From Pimelobacter simplex (GTDB lineage: Bacteria > Actinomycetota > Actinomycetes > Propionibacteriales > Nocardioidaceae): 43,455 bases of DNA. Position numbers and translations under genes: made by a program. The stretch lies in the NCBI GenBank assembly GCA_016803235.1, contig JADCLI010000048.1, positions 1-43,455 of the forward strand. Reading direction: 5' to 3'. The notes below the pieces were generated by a model. The model ran no database searches, was not told the DNA's origin, and worked only from the letters and a program-made list of their open reading frames with translations. Shown here one piece after another: positions 16,656-23,768 of this stretch (its first letter is position 1; every line of letters starts with the position of its first letter).

Positions 16656-17822
16656 TCAGAAGAGGAAGCGCGCGTACCCCCGCCGGGCGGCATCGGCGAC
16701 CCGGGTGAAGTCGCCGCCGACCGACAAGGCGTTGACCGACCCGGGCACGGGCGGGCCCTGGGTCAGCCCGAAGGCCCAGACGCCGTAGTTGCCGTTGGCG
16801 CCGGGGTTCCAGCCCGTCGGCGTGCCGTCCGCGGCGAGGAAGGAGCCGATGTGGAGCCGCTCGACGTGAGCCTCGGGGAACCCGGAGAAGTGGCCGCCGA
16901 CGTAGACCTCGTCGGCCGTGGCCAGGATCGCCTGGACGTCGCCCGAGGTGCGCACCCGGTAGCGCGGCAGGTTGCTGACGGCCGGGTCGTAGGCCCAGGT
17001 CCGGTTGTTGGTGGTGCCGAAGAAGAGGCGCCCCGTCGGCGACACGTCGAGCGAGATGGCGACGCCGCCCTCGGCCGGCGCGAAGGCCGTCGTCGCTCCC
17101 GCGGGCGTCAGCTCGGCCGCACCGGGCCGGGACTGGCCGCCCATCGTGGTGAAGGAGCCCGCGGCGTACAGCCTCGACCCGTCGTCGGTGAGCCCCAGCG
17201 CGCGCACCGTGTTGTTGGGCGCCGGGACGAAGGTGCGGTCGACCGCGCCGGTGGTCTGGTCGACCGCGGCGAGCCGGGGGATGCTGCGCCCGCCGATCAG
17301 GCCGAAGTTGCCGCCGACGTACAGCCGTCCGGTGCCGTCGGCCGCCAGGGCGCGCACCGTGTTGTTGGAGGTCGTCGTGGGCCAGGTCGCGACGGTGGTG
17401 CCGGTGTCGGCGGTGAGAGCGGCGAGGCGGCGGGCCTGGCCGTTGATCGTCGCGAAGGCGCCGCCGACGTAGACCTTGGTGCCGTCGGCCGAGGCCGCGA
17501 GTGCGTAGACGGTGCCGTCGGTGGACGGCGTCCAGCTCGGGTCGAGCGAGCCGTCCGCACGAACCGCCGCCAGGTTGGCGCGGGGGATCCCGTTCACGGC
17601 GGCGAACGCGCCACCGATGTAGGTCAGGTCGCCGATCTGCGTGATCGCGTAGACCACGCCGGTGACCGTGCACTTCGCCGCGGCCGCGTCGTACACGACG
17701 CAGTCGAGCTTCGCCGTCGAGGTCGTCGTCGACGAGGGGCTCGCCTGCGCGGCGCCCGCGAAGGCCGCCACGACGAGTGCCACCACCACCGCGATCCGCG
17801 CGGCACGCAGCCGTCCCAACAT
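16656..17822 (-). CDS. Secreted beta-propeller protein (delta-60 repeat type)
   Basis: A 388-residue exported protein starting at the ATG at 17820-17822 behind a strong GGGGGAGG ribosome site. The signal peptide (AARIAVVVALVVAAFAGAAQA) ends near residue 27. The rest is a series of blades with the repeated pattern 'VYVGGAFxxING...RLAALxxxTG' (YIGGAFAAVNG, YVGGAFATING, YVGGNFGLIGG, YAAGSFTTMGG, YVGGHFSGF, SVGGDFTRV), as in delta-60-repeat and PQQ-like propellers. The function is unknown; surface exposure is inferred. A palindrome CCCCAATTGGGG lies about 80 bp upstream. Confidence 0.85.
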   Translation of the reverse strand: MLGRLRAARIAVVVALVVAAFAGAAQASPSSTTTSTAKLDCVVYDAAAAKCTVTGVVYAITQIGDLTYIGGAFAAVNGIPRANLAAVRADGSLDPSWTPSTDGTVYALAASADGTKVYVGGAFATINGQARRLAALTADTGTTVATWPTTTSNNTVRALAADGTGRLYVGGNFGLIGGRSIPRLAAVDQTTGAVDRTFVPAPNNTVRALGLTDDGSRLYAAGSFTTMGGQSRPGAAELTPAGATTAFAPAEGGVAISLDVSPTGRLFFGTTNNRTWAYDPAVSNLPRYRVRTSGDVQAILATADEVYVGGHFSGFPEAHVERLHIGSFLAADGTPTGWNPGANGNYGVWAFGLTQGPPVPGSVNALSVGGDFTRVADAARRGYARFLF

Positions 17823-17901
17823 GGTTCCTCCCCCAAGGTCCGCGCGGCCGCCCGTCCGGCCGATCTGGCGACGGTAGGACGACGTCGGCGTCCGACGCGT
17901 C

Positions 17902-17916
17902 ACCCCAATTGGGGGT
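17902..17916. promoter_or_regulatory. CCCCAATTGGGG palindrome upstream of the propeller gene
   Basis: A perfect 12-bp palindrome at 17903-17914 flanked by A and GT lies 80 bp upstream of the propeller gene start and 18 bp after the SDR stop codon. It could be an operator or, with its G/C-rich arms, part of a transcription end signal. No regulator can be named. Confidence 0.35.
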
Positions 17917-17933
17917 AGTTCTCCCGGCTCCGG

Positions 17934-18737
17934 TCAGGGTTGGTCCGGCATGTTCGTCCAGCCCTTGCCGTCGTGGCGGCGGAACCAGCCCGACGCGGCC
18001 AGGGTGCCGCCGTCGACGGGAACGGTGTGGCCGGTGACGAAGCGGGCCGCGTCGCTGGTCAGGAAGTCGACGACCCCGGCGTGGTCCTCGGCCTCGGCGA
18101 ACCGGCCGAGCGGCAGCCACAGCGGCACCAGCGCCTCGTCACGCCCGCGCAGCATGGCCGCCCGCGAGGTCTGGGCGGTGTCGGTGAGATCGGGGGCGAT
18201 CGCATTCACCCGCACCCCCCGCGGGCCGAGCTCGACGGCCATGCTCTTGGTGAAGGCGGAGACACCGGCCTTGAACGCGGAGTACGGCGCGCTGGCCGGG
18301 ATGCCGCGGTAGGCCTCCACGGTCGAGACGTTGACGATCGACGACCCGGCCACCAGGTGCGGCAGCACGGCGTACGTCATGGTGAGGACGTGGCGCAGGT
18401 TGACCTCGTAGAGCCGCTGCCACTGCTCGGGCGTGCTGTGCGCGAAGTCGCGCGAGGCGGGCCGGAAGTCGCCGACGTTGTTGACCAGCACGTCGATCGC
18501 GCCGCTGACGCCGGCGGCGGTGGCGACGACCGACGTGGCGACGTCGTCGTCGGTGATGTCGCCGGTGACGACGGTGCAGGTGCCGCCCTGCTCGCGGATG
18601 TCCGCGGCCGTGGCGTCGGCTGCCCCCGGGTCGATGTCGTTGAGGACGACGTGGTCGCCGCGTGCCGCGAGGGCGCGGGAGATCGCGCCGCCGATGCCGC
18701 CGGCTCCCCCGGTGACGATGCTGGTCCGCTGGTCCAT
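17934..18737 (-). CDS. SDR family NAD(P)-dependent oxidoreductase
   Basis: A 267-residue classical short-chain dehydrogenase. The cofactor motif TGGAGGIG (residues 9-16), an acidic pair after the second strand (NDID, suggesting NAD), NNVG, the catalytic Ser138 (NVSTVEA) and Y152-x3-K156 (YSAFK) are intact, and the C-terminus has the usual PVDGG. The substrate is unknown; many actinobacterial homologues act on hydroxy-steroids, hydroxyacyl compounds or alcohols. It is divergent from the KstR2-like regulator gene, which may control it. Confidence 0.93.
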   Translation of the reverse strand: MDQRTSIVTGGAGGIGGAISRALAARGDHVVLNDIDPGAADATAADIREQGGTCTVVTGDITDDDVATSVVATAAGVSGAIDVLVNNVGDFRPASRDFAHSTPEQWQRLYEVNLRHVLTMTYAVLPHLVAGSSIVNVSTVEAYRGIPASAPYSAFKAGVSAFTKSMAVELGPRGVRVNAIAPDLTDTAQTSRAAMLRGRDEALVPLWLPLGRFAEAEDHAGVVDFLTSDAARFVTGHTVPVDGGTLAASGWFRRHDGKGWTNMPDQP

Positions 18738-18796
18738 GTGCTCTCCGTTTCGGCTGTGGTCGGTGACGTTCAGTGACGGTCTGGCAGGATCGCGGC

Positions 18797-19411
18797 GTGA
18801 CCCCCGAGCCCGCCCCGGCCCGCCGGATGCGGGTACGGGAGGACCCCGCCGTACGACGGCAGGCGATCCTCGACAGTGCGGCGACGCTGTTCGCGCGACG
18901 CGGGTTCGCCGAGACGACCGTGCGGCACATCGCCGACGAGGCCGAGATCCAGTCCGGCAGCCTGTACCACTACTTCGCCTCGAAGGATGCGCTGCTCGAG
19001 GCGGTGCTGCGCGAGTTCCTGGCCGACCTGGCGGCTGCCACCGAGGCGATCGTGGGCGCCGACGCCCCGGCCCGGCAGCGGGTCGGCGCCCTGGTCCGGC
19101 ACGCCTTCGCGCTGATCGGCGAGCGGCCGGCGTGGGTGCTGACCTACCAGAACGAGTTCCTCCGCCTGTCCGACCAGCCGGGCTTCGCCTTCGTGGCCGA
19201 GCAGAGCGCGGCGATCGAGGCCGGCTGGGTGCGGGCGCTCTCCGAGAGCGCGGACGCGGGTGACTTCGCGGTCGACGTACCGGTGGACGTGCGCTACCGC
19301 CTGGTCCGCGACGCCACCTGGACGGCGGTGCGGTGGTACCGCGCCGGCGAGCCCGCCGACGCGGCCGCCCTGGCCGAGCAGTACCTCGCGGTGTTCTACG
19401 GCAGTCACTAG
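18797..19411 (+). CDS. TetR family regulator, KstR2-like
   Basis: A 204-residue protein from the GTG at 18797 (a second choice is the ATG at 18827). The N-terminal helix-turn-helix is typical TetR (ATLFARRGFAETTVRHIADEA...SGSLYHYFASKDALLEAVL). The ligand-binding half carries YQNEFLRLSDQPGF and, near the end, VRDATWTAVRWYR followed by AEQYLA. From memory this pattern matches mycobacterial KstR2 (Rv3557c), the repressor of the late steroid-ring genes, better than generic TetR proteins. I do not see the KstR2 operator (A-x-CAAG-x2-CTTG-x-T) nearby, so orthology is only probable. It overlaps the convergent epimerase gene by 4 bp. Confidence 0.8.
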   Translation: MTPEPAPARRMRVREDPAVRRQAILDSAATLFARRGFAETTVRHIADEAEIQSGSLYHYFASKDALLEAVLREFLADLAAATEAIVGADAPARQRVGALVRHAFALIGERPAWVLTYQNEFLRLSDQPGFAFVAEQSAAIEAGWVRALSESADAGDFAVDVPVDVRYRLVRDATWTAVRWYRAGEPADAAALAEQYLAVFYGSH

Positions 19412-20334
19412 CGGGGCGGCAGGGCGTCCACGGCGGCCACCATGGCGCGCAGCGTCGGCGCGATGTCGCCGCGGTGGTAGCCGAGCAGCTCGCGCTCGGC
19501 CGCGTCCGGCTCGTAGCTGAGGGTCACGCCCTTGCCGGCGACCAGGAAGTCGTCGGGCAGGAAGGCGTGGTCCTCGTCGCAGACGGCGACCGTGCGCTCG
19601 GCGCCGGCGGCGTCGAAGAGGGACTGGAAGTAGCCCTGGAAGCTGAGGTTCTCGTCGCCGATCAGGTACGCCCGGCCGGACTCGCCGTGCTCGACGGCAC
19701 CCGCCACGGCCGCGGCGACGGCGTGGACCGACATGTAGTTGGTGCCGCCGTGCGGCGCGCAGTCCGGCACCCGGTCGGCCATCCCGCCGCGGGCCCAGCG
19801 GACCATCTTGGCGAAGGCGTGCAGGGCGCGACCGGGGGCGACGCCGACGACGTTGGGCGGGTTGACCGCGCACACGGCGAAGCCGTCCGAGGCCAGGGCG
19901 AGGACGCCCTCCTCGGCCTCCGCGCGGGCGCGGACGTAGGCGTTGGTCCCGACCAGGTCCGGCAGCACCTGGTGGTAGTAGCTCCCGACCAGCACCGCGC
20001 GGCGTACGCCGTCCTCGCGCGCCTCGGCGAAGAACGCCGGGAGGCTCGCGGTCTGCACGTCCTGCCAGGTCTCGGCCGAGGCGTGCGGCCCGACGTGGCG
20101 GATGTCCTGCGCGGCGGCGAAGACGATCGCGTCGACGCCGCGGAGGGCCTCGCCCCAGCCCGGCCGGGTGTAGTCGCCCTCGACCCAGGCGAAGGCCGCC
20201 GCCGGCGACCCCTCCTCGGGGCGGTGGCGGCCGGCCACGGCGACGTCGTACCCGCGACGGGCGAGCTCGGCCGCCACCGTCGAACCGATCAGGCCGGTGC
20301 CACCGACCACCAGGACCCGCTGTGCGGCGCTCAT
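19408..20334 (-). CDS. Atypical SDR / NAD-dependent epimerase-dehydratase family protein
   Basis: The 308-residue protein has the extended-SDR nucleotide motif VVGGTGLIGS (residues 10-18) followed by AGRHRPEEG, whose arginine after the second strand suggests NADP. The usual active-site tyrosine-lysine pair is not clear: the region SYYHQVLPDLVGTNAYVRAR has Y-x3-R where Y-x3-K would be expected. It may therefore be an atypical SDR with a non-redox role. A 20-bp palindrome sits 17 bp upstream of its start codon and is probably its operator. Confidence 0.82.
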   Translation of the reverse strand: MSAAQRVLVVGGTGLIGSTVAAELARRGYDVAVAGRHRPEEGSPAAAFAWVEGDYTRPGWGEALRGVDAIVFAAAQDIRHVGPHASAETWQDVQTASLPAFFAEAREDGVRRAVLVGSYYHQVLPDLVGTNAYVRARAEAEEGVLALASDGFAVCAVNPPNVVGVAPGRALHAFAKMVRWARGGMADRVPDCAPHGGTNYMSVHAVAAAVAGAVEHGESGRAYLIGDENLSFQGYFQSLFDAAGAERTVAVCDEDHAFLPDDFLVAGKGVTLSYEPDAAERELLGYHRGDIAPTLRAMVAAVDALPPR

Positions 20335-20350
20335 GCTCTTCCCTCACCCC

Positions 20351-20370
20351 TATCTAACGCTTGTTCGATA
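20351..20370. promoter_or_regulatory. Operator-like palindrome upstream of the epimerase gene
   Basis: TATCTAACGCTTGTTCGATA has inverted arms TATCnAAC and GTTnGATA around a GCTT centre. It starts 17 bp upstream of the epimerase start codon (20334), where a repressor would block transcription. The size and AAC/GTT core are typical of TetR-family sites. The neighbouring TetR gene is one candidate regulator. Confidence 0.6.
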
Positions 20371-20411
20371 AGGATAGACGCGTGTCGCGCGGAGTCAACC
20401 GGGCCGTCCCG

Positions 20412-21251
20412 TCAGGCGGGAACCAGGGTGATGTCGCCGGAGACGGTGGTCGCCCGGAGCTCCACGTGGTCCGCACCGGGCGCGGGCCGGCCGACCGGCG
20501 GCAGGCTGGAGCTGACCCGGCCGCTGACCGTGGTGACGTCGGTCCAGACCGGCGTGCCCGCGGGGATGCCGACGTGCACCCGGGTCGAGGCGCCCTTGAC
20601 GTGGATCCGGCCCCGGCGCGCCGTACGCACGACGACGTCGCCGGACCCGGTCCTGCTGGTCAGGTCGGCCGTGCTCTCGCCGACCTCGAGGTCCCCGGAG
20701 CCGGTCTTGACGACGGCGGTGCCGAGCGCCTGGCCGAGGCAGACGTCGCCGGAGCCGGTGGACACCGAGGCAGTGCGGGCGATGCGGCCGAGGTCGACCG
20801 CCCCCGAGCCGGTGCGGACCCGGACGTCGCCGTCCACCTCGGCGACGCTGACGTCGCCGGACCCGGTGTCGACGACGACGGTCCGCGCCTGGTCGAGCAC
20901 GACCGCGCCCGAGCCGCTCTTGACCCGGGCGGTCATCAGCCGGCCGGTGACGGTGACGCTCGCGCTGCCACTGCGGGCGACCAGGTCGCTGTCGAGCGGG
21001 ACGACGACCTGGATGTCGAGCTCGTCGGCACGACCGAAGATGCCGTTGCGGGGCTTGGGCGCGTGGACGCCGATCCGGCGGCCGTCCTGGGTCACTCGGA
21101 CCTCGGCCGCGCGGGCGCCTGCCATGGTGACGTCGGTCGTGGCCTGGTCGGCGGCGTGGACGACGATCCGGCCGCGGCCGTTCTCGACGTGGAGGCGGAC
21201 CGGGCCGGGGGTCTCGAGGACCTGACGGAGGGGTTCGTGCTGCGTGGTCAT
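20412..21251 (-). CDS. DUF4097 family beta-strand repeat protein
   Basis: A 279-residue protein made of short beta-strand repeats. After an N-terminal region with RLHVENGRGRIVVHAADQATT, the motif 'x-T-G-S-G-D/A-V-x-V' recurs about every 20-22 residues (SGSASVTV, SGSGAVVL, TGSGDVSV, TGSGAVDL, TGSGDVCL, TGSGDLEV, TGSGDVVV, VSGRVSS, VSGDITL), the solenoid pattern of DUF4097. There is no signal peptide or membrane helix, so it appears cytoplasmic. The start lies 29 bp after the stop of the HicB-like gene on the same strand, so the two form an operon. The role is unknown. Confidence 0.88.
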   Translation of the reverse strand: MTTQHEPLRQVLETPGPVRLHVENGRGRIVVHAADQATTDVTMAGARAAEVRVTQDGRRIGVHAPKPRNGIFGRADELDIQVVVPLDSDLVARSGSASVTVTGRLMTARVKSGSGAVVLDQARTVVVDTGSGDVSVAEVDGDVRVRTGSGAVDLGRIARTASVSTGSGDVCLGQALGTAVVKTGSGDLEVGESTADLTSRTGSGDVVVRTARRGRIHVKGASTRVHVGIPAGTPVWTDVTTVSGRVSSSLPPVGRPAPGADHVELRATTVSGDITLVPA

Positions 21252-21280
21252 GGGATCTCCTGGTGGGTGTCAGCCCGGCG

Positions 21281-21826
21281 TCAGAGCCAGCCGGTGAGGC
21301 GGCGGTCGCCGCCCGGCCGGGCGCCGCCGAACGGGAAGTCGGTGCCGAACGGGACGCTGGACACGTCGACGTCGACAGGGAGGGCGCGCTCGCTCGTGGC
21401 ACCGCGGATCAGGGTGACCAGCCAGGTGTTGAGCGACTGCCCGGCGCGGGCCGCGGCCTCGTCGGCCCGGGACTTCAGCGACTCGGGCAGCCGCAGGCTG
21501 ACCCGCGCCTGGCCCTCGTCCTCGACGGGCAGCTCGGCCGGGACCGGCCCGGTCACCTGCTGCGGCAGGACGGGAGCCTCGGGCTCGGCCGGCGTCACGA
21601 CGAAGCCGAGGTCGCGACCGTCGAGCCGGACGTCGACGCCACCACTCGGCATCGCCGCGGTGATCTCGGCCGCCGCCTGGCTGATCGCCTCCATCACCGC
21701 GAGCCGGACCGCGGGATCGAGCGCGTAGCCGAGCCGCTCGGCCACCTCGCGCGCCTGCTCCCCCGCACTGTCGGCGGCGGCGAGGAGGTCGCGACGGAGG
21801 CTGTCGACGTACGGCGTGATGTCCAT
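21281..21826 (-). CDS. HicB-like protein with ribbon-helix-helix domain
   Basis: The 181-residue protein starts best at the ATG at 21824-21826 (MDITPYVDSLRRDL), the conserved N-terminus of this actinobacterial group. The upstream ATG at 21835 would overlap the -10 element. Residues 1-60 form a helical domain (AAADSAGEQAREVAERLGYALDPAVRLAVMEAIS). Residues about 120-155 carry a HicB/Arc-type ribbon-helix-helix (ARVSLRLPESLKSRADEAAARAGQSLNTWL). No HicA-like toxin is adjacent; instead the gene pairs with DUF4097. It probably binds DNA and may repress its own operon. Confidence 0.82.
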   Translation of the reverse strand: MDITPYVDSLRRDLLAAADSAGEQAREVAERLGYALDPAVRLAVMEAISQAAAEITAAMPSGGVDVRLDGRDLGFVVTPAEPEAPVLPQQVTGPVPAELPVEDEGQARVSLRLPESLKSRADEAAARAGQSLNTWLVTLIRGATSERALPVDVDVSSVPFGTDFPFGGARPGGDRRLTGWL

Positions 21827-21833
21827 GAGCGTC

Positions 21834-21863
21834 ATGATGGCGTCACGATGATGTCACTGTCAA
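21834..21863 (-). promoter_or_regulatory. Promoter of the HicB-like/DUF4097 operon
   Basis: A perfect -35 TTGACA (21863-21858) is followed after 18 bp by CATCAT (21839-21834, four of six matches to the -10 consensus). Transcription would begin about 7 nt further on, at or next to the ATG at 21826, giving a leaderless mRNA. The surrounding DNA has repeated GTCA/GATG blocks and the palindrome GTGACGTCAC (21870-21879), possible binding sites for the encoded ribbon-helix-helix protein. Confidence 0.6.
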
Positions 21864-21913
21864 GGAGAGGTGACGTCACGCCGACCCAGCAGAGACTGGC
21901 CCGCAGAACGCGC

Positions 21914-21960
21914 CGACCCGGCAGGAACCGGCGCGGAGCGAGCCAGTTCCTGCCGGGTCG
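21914..21960 (-). terminator. Long stem-loop after the acyl-CoA synthetase gene
   Basis: A perfect 15-bp inverted repeat, CGACCCGGCAGGAAC at 21914-21928 and its complement at 21946-21960, with a 17-nt loop. It lies 37 nt after the stop codon of the acyl-CoA synthetase gene and ahead of the next promoter, as expected of a terminator. A degenerate direct copy of the second arm (GAGCCAGTTC...GGGTCG) lies at 21972-21992. Confidence 0.6.
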
Positions 21961-21996
21961 ACGGGAATCAGGAGCCAGTTCGCGCCGGGTCGGCGA

Positions 21997-23625
21997 TCAG
22001 CCCAGGCCGAGGAGCTCCGTCGACTTCTCGCGCATCTCCACCTTGCGGACCTTGCCGGTGACGGTCATCGGGAACTCGTCGACGAGCAGGACGTAGCGGG
22101 GGATCTTGTAGTGCGCGAGCTTGCCGGTCGCGAAGGCACGCACGGCGTCGGCGTCGAGGGGGTCGGCGCCGGCGCGGAGGCGGACCCAGGCGCAGAGCTC
22201 CTCGCCGTACTTCTCGTCGGGGACGCCGACGACCTGGACGTCCTCGACGTCGGGGTGGGTGTAGAGGAACTCCTCGATCTCGCGCGGGTAGATGTTCTCG
22301 CCGCCACGGATGACCATGTCCTTGATCCGCCCGACGATGTTGGCGTAGCCGTCCTCGCGCATCACGGCGAGGTCGCCGGTGTGCATCCAGCCGTCGGCGT
22401 CGATCGCCTCGGCGGTCTTGGCGTCGTCGTTCCAGTAGCCGAGCATCACCGAGTAGCCGCGCGTGCAGAACTCCCCCGGCTCGCCGCGCGGCACCGTCTC
22501 GCCCGTGGCCGGGTCGACGATCCGGATCTCGACGTGGGGCGCGGCCCGGCCGATGGTCGAGGTACGACGGTCGAGGTCGTCGTCCGCGCGCGTCTGGGTC
22601 GAGACCGGGGAGGTCTCGGTCATGCCGTAGGCGATCGACACCTCGGCCATGTGCATGTCGTTGATGCACCGCTTCATCACCTCGACCGGGCAGATCGAGC
22701 CGGCCATGATGCCGGTGCGCAGGGTCGAGAGATCGTAGGAGCCGAAGTCGGGGGCGTTCTGCATCGCGATGAACATCGTCGGCACGCCGTACACCGCGCT
22801 GCAGCGCTCGTCCTGGACGGTCTTCAGCGTGATCGCCGGGTCGAAGCCGGGCGCCGGGATCACCATGGTGGCGCCGTGGGTGACGCAGCCGAGGTTGGCC
22901 ATCACCATGCCGAAGCAGTGGTAGAAGGGCACCGGGATGCACAGCCGGTCCTGCTCGCTGAACCCGATCAGCTCGGTGACGAAGTAGCCGTTGTTGAGGA
23001 TGTTGCGGTGGCTGAGCGTGGCGCCCTTGGGGAAGCCGGTGGTGCCGCTGGTGTACTGGATGTTGATCGGGTCGTCGGGCGCGAGCTCGCGCTGGCGCTC
23101 GGTGAGCGCGTCGGCGGGCAGGTCCGTGCCGGCGTCCGTGAGGCGCTGCCAGTCGTCGCTGTCGACGTACAGCGTCCGCTCGAGGCCGGGCACCTCCCCC
23201 TTCGCGGTGACCTCCTCGACCATGCCCCGGTAGTCGCTGGTCTTGAAGCGGGTCGCGGCGAGCAGCAGCCGCAGGCCGGACTGGTTGACGGCGTACGCGA
23301 ACTCGTGGGTGCGGTACGACGGGTTCACGTTGACCAGGACCGCGCCCGCCTTGGCCGCGGCGAACTGGATGATCGTCCACTCCGCGCAGTTGGGCGCCCA
23401 CATCCCGACCCGGTCGCCCTTCGCGATGCCCAGCCCGATCAGGCCGCGGGCCGCCTCGTCGACCGCACGGTCGAACTCGCGCCAGGTCCACCGGCGCCCG
23501 CTCGCCACCTCGACCAGCGCCTCCCGGTCGGGCCACCGGGCGACCGTGCGCTCGAGGTTGGCCCCGATCGTCTCGTCCAGCAGGGGCGTGGTGGTCTCAC
23601 CGGCGGCGTAGGACAGCTCCGTCAT
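21997..23625 (-). CDS. AMP-binding acyl-CoA synthetase (FadD-like)
   Basis: A 542-residue ANL-superfamily enzyme that activates a carboxylic acid to its acyl-CoA through an acyl-adenylate. The P-loop YTSGTTGFPKGA, the motif YGMTETSP, the hinge region GWMHTGDLAVMREDGYANIVGRIKDMVIRGG (split over adjacent blocks) and the C-terminal catalytic lysine in MTVTGKVRK are all present. The motif order resembles medium/long-chain FadD-type ligases. The chain length preference is unknown. The start lies 21 bp from a 14-bp palindrome. It is transcribed alone and is followed by the long stem-loop. Confidence 0.92.
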   Translation of the reverse strand: MTELSYAAGETTTPLLDETIGANLERTVARWPDREALVEVASGRRWTWREFDRAVDEAARGLIGLGIAKGDRVGMWAPNCAEWTIIQFAAAKAGAVLVNVNPSYRTHEFAYAVNQSGLRLLLAATRFKTSDYRGMVEEVTAKGEVPGLERTLYVDSDDWQRLTDAGTDLPADALTERQRELAPDDPINIQYTSGTTGFPKGATLSHRNILNNGYFVTELIGFSEQDRLCIPVPFYHCFGMVMANLGCVTHGATMVIPAPGFDPAITLKTVQDERCSAVYGVPTMFIAMQNAPDFGSYDLSTLRTGIMAGSICPVEVMKRCINDMHMAEVSIAYGMTETSPVSTQTRADDDLDRRTSTIGRAAPHVEIRIVDPATGETVPRGEPGEFCTRGYSVMLGYWNDDAKTAEAIDADGWMHTGDLAVMREDGYANIVGRIKDMVIRGGENIYPREIEEFLYTHPDVEDVQVVGVPDEKYGEELCAWVRLRAGADPLDADAVRAFATGKLAHYKIPRYVLLVDEFPMTVTGKVRKVEMREKSTELLGLG

Positions 23626-23645
23626 GCCCCCATGGTGGCGCGCCG

Positions 23646-23659
23646 GTGACCACGGTCAC
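23646..23659. promoter_or_regulatory. GTGACC-N2-GGTCAC palindrome upstream of the acyl-CoA synthetase gene
   Basis: GTGACCACGGTCAC has 6-bp inverted arms around two central bases and begins 21 bp upstream of the start codon. It is next to a second small hairpin (CACCCCT...AGGGGGTG, 23659-23677). The position suits an operator; the regulator is unknown. Confidence 0.4.
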
Positions 23660-23703
23660 ACCCCTCGAAAGGGGGTGGGCGCACGAATCGCCACTGAAGC
23701 GGG

Positions 23704-23751
23704 GATTCCCTCGCCCCCTGCCCGGTGCACCGGGAAGGAAGCGAGGGAATC
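23704..23751 (-). terminator. Nested stem-loop after the EtfD-like gene
   Basis: GATTCCCTCGC (23704-23714) and its exact complement (23741-23751) enclose a second perfect palindrome CCCGGTGCACCGGG (23721-23734). The structure starts 17 nt after the stop codon of the EtfD-like gene and most likely ends its transcript. Confidence 0.6.
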
Positions 23752-23768
23752 GGCCGGACCTGCCTGTC

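Noticed and set aside
14518..16788. A 756-codon plus-strand open frame
   Set aside because: It is antisense to the CocE-type hydrolase, which has a full catalytic set and signal peptide; the plus-strand product has no recognisable domain.
18738..18796. A KstR2 operator between the SDR and TetR genes
   Set aside because: Only a direct repeat GTGAC-N5-GTGAC is visible; the inverted CAAG/CTTG core is absent.
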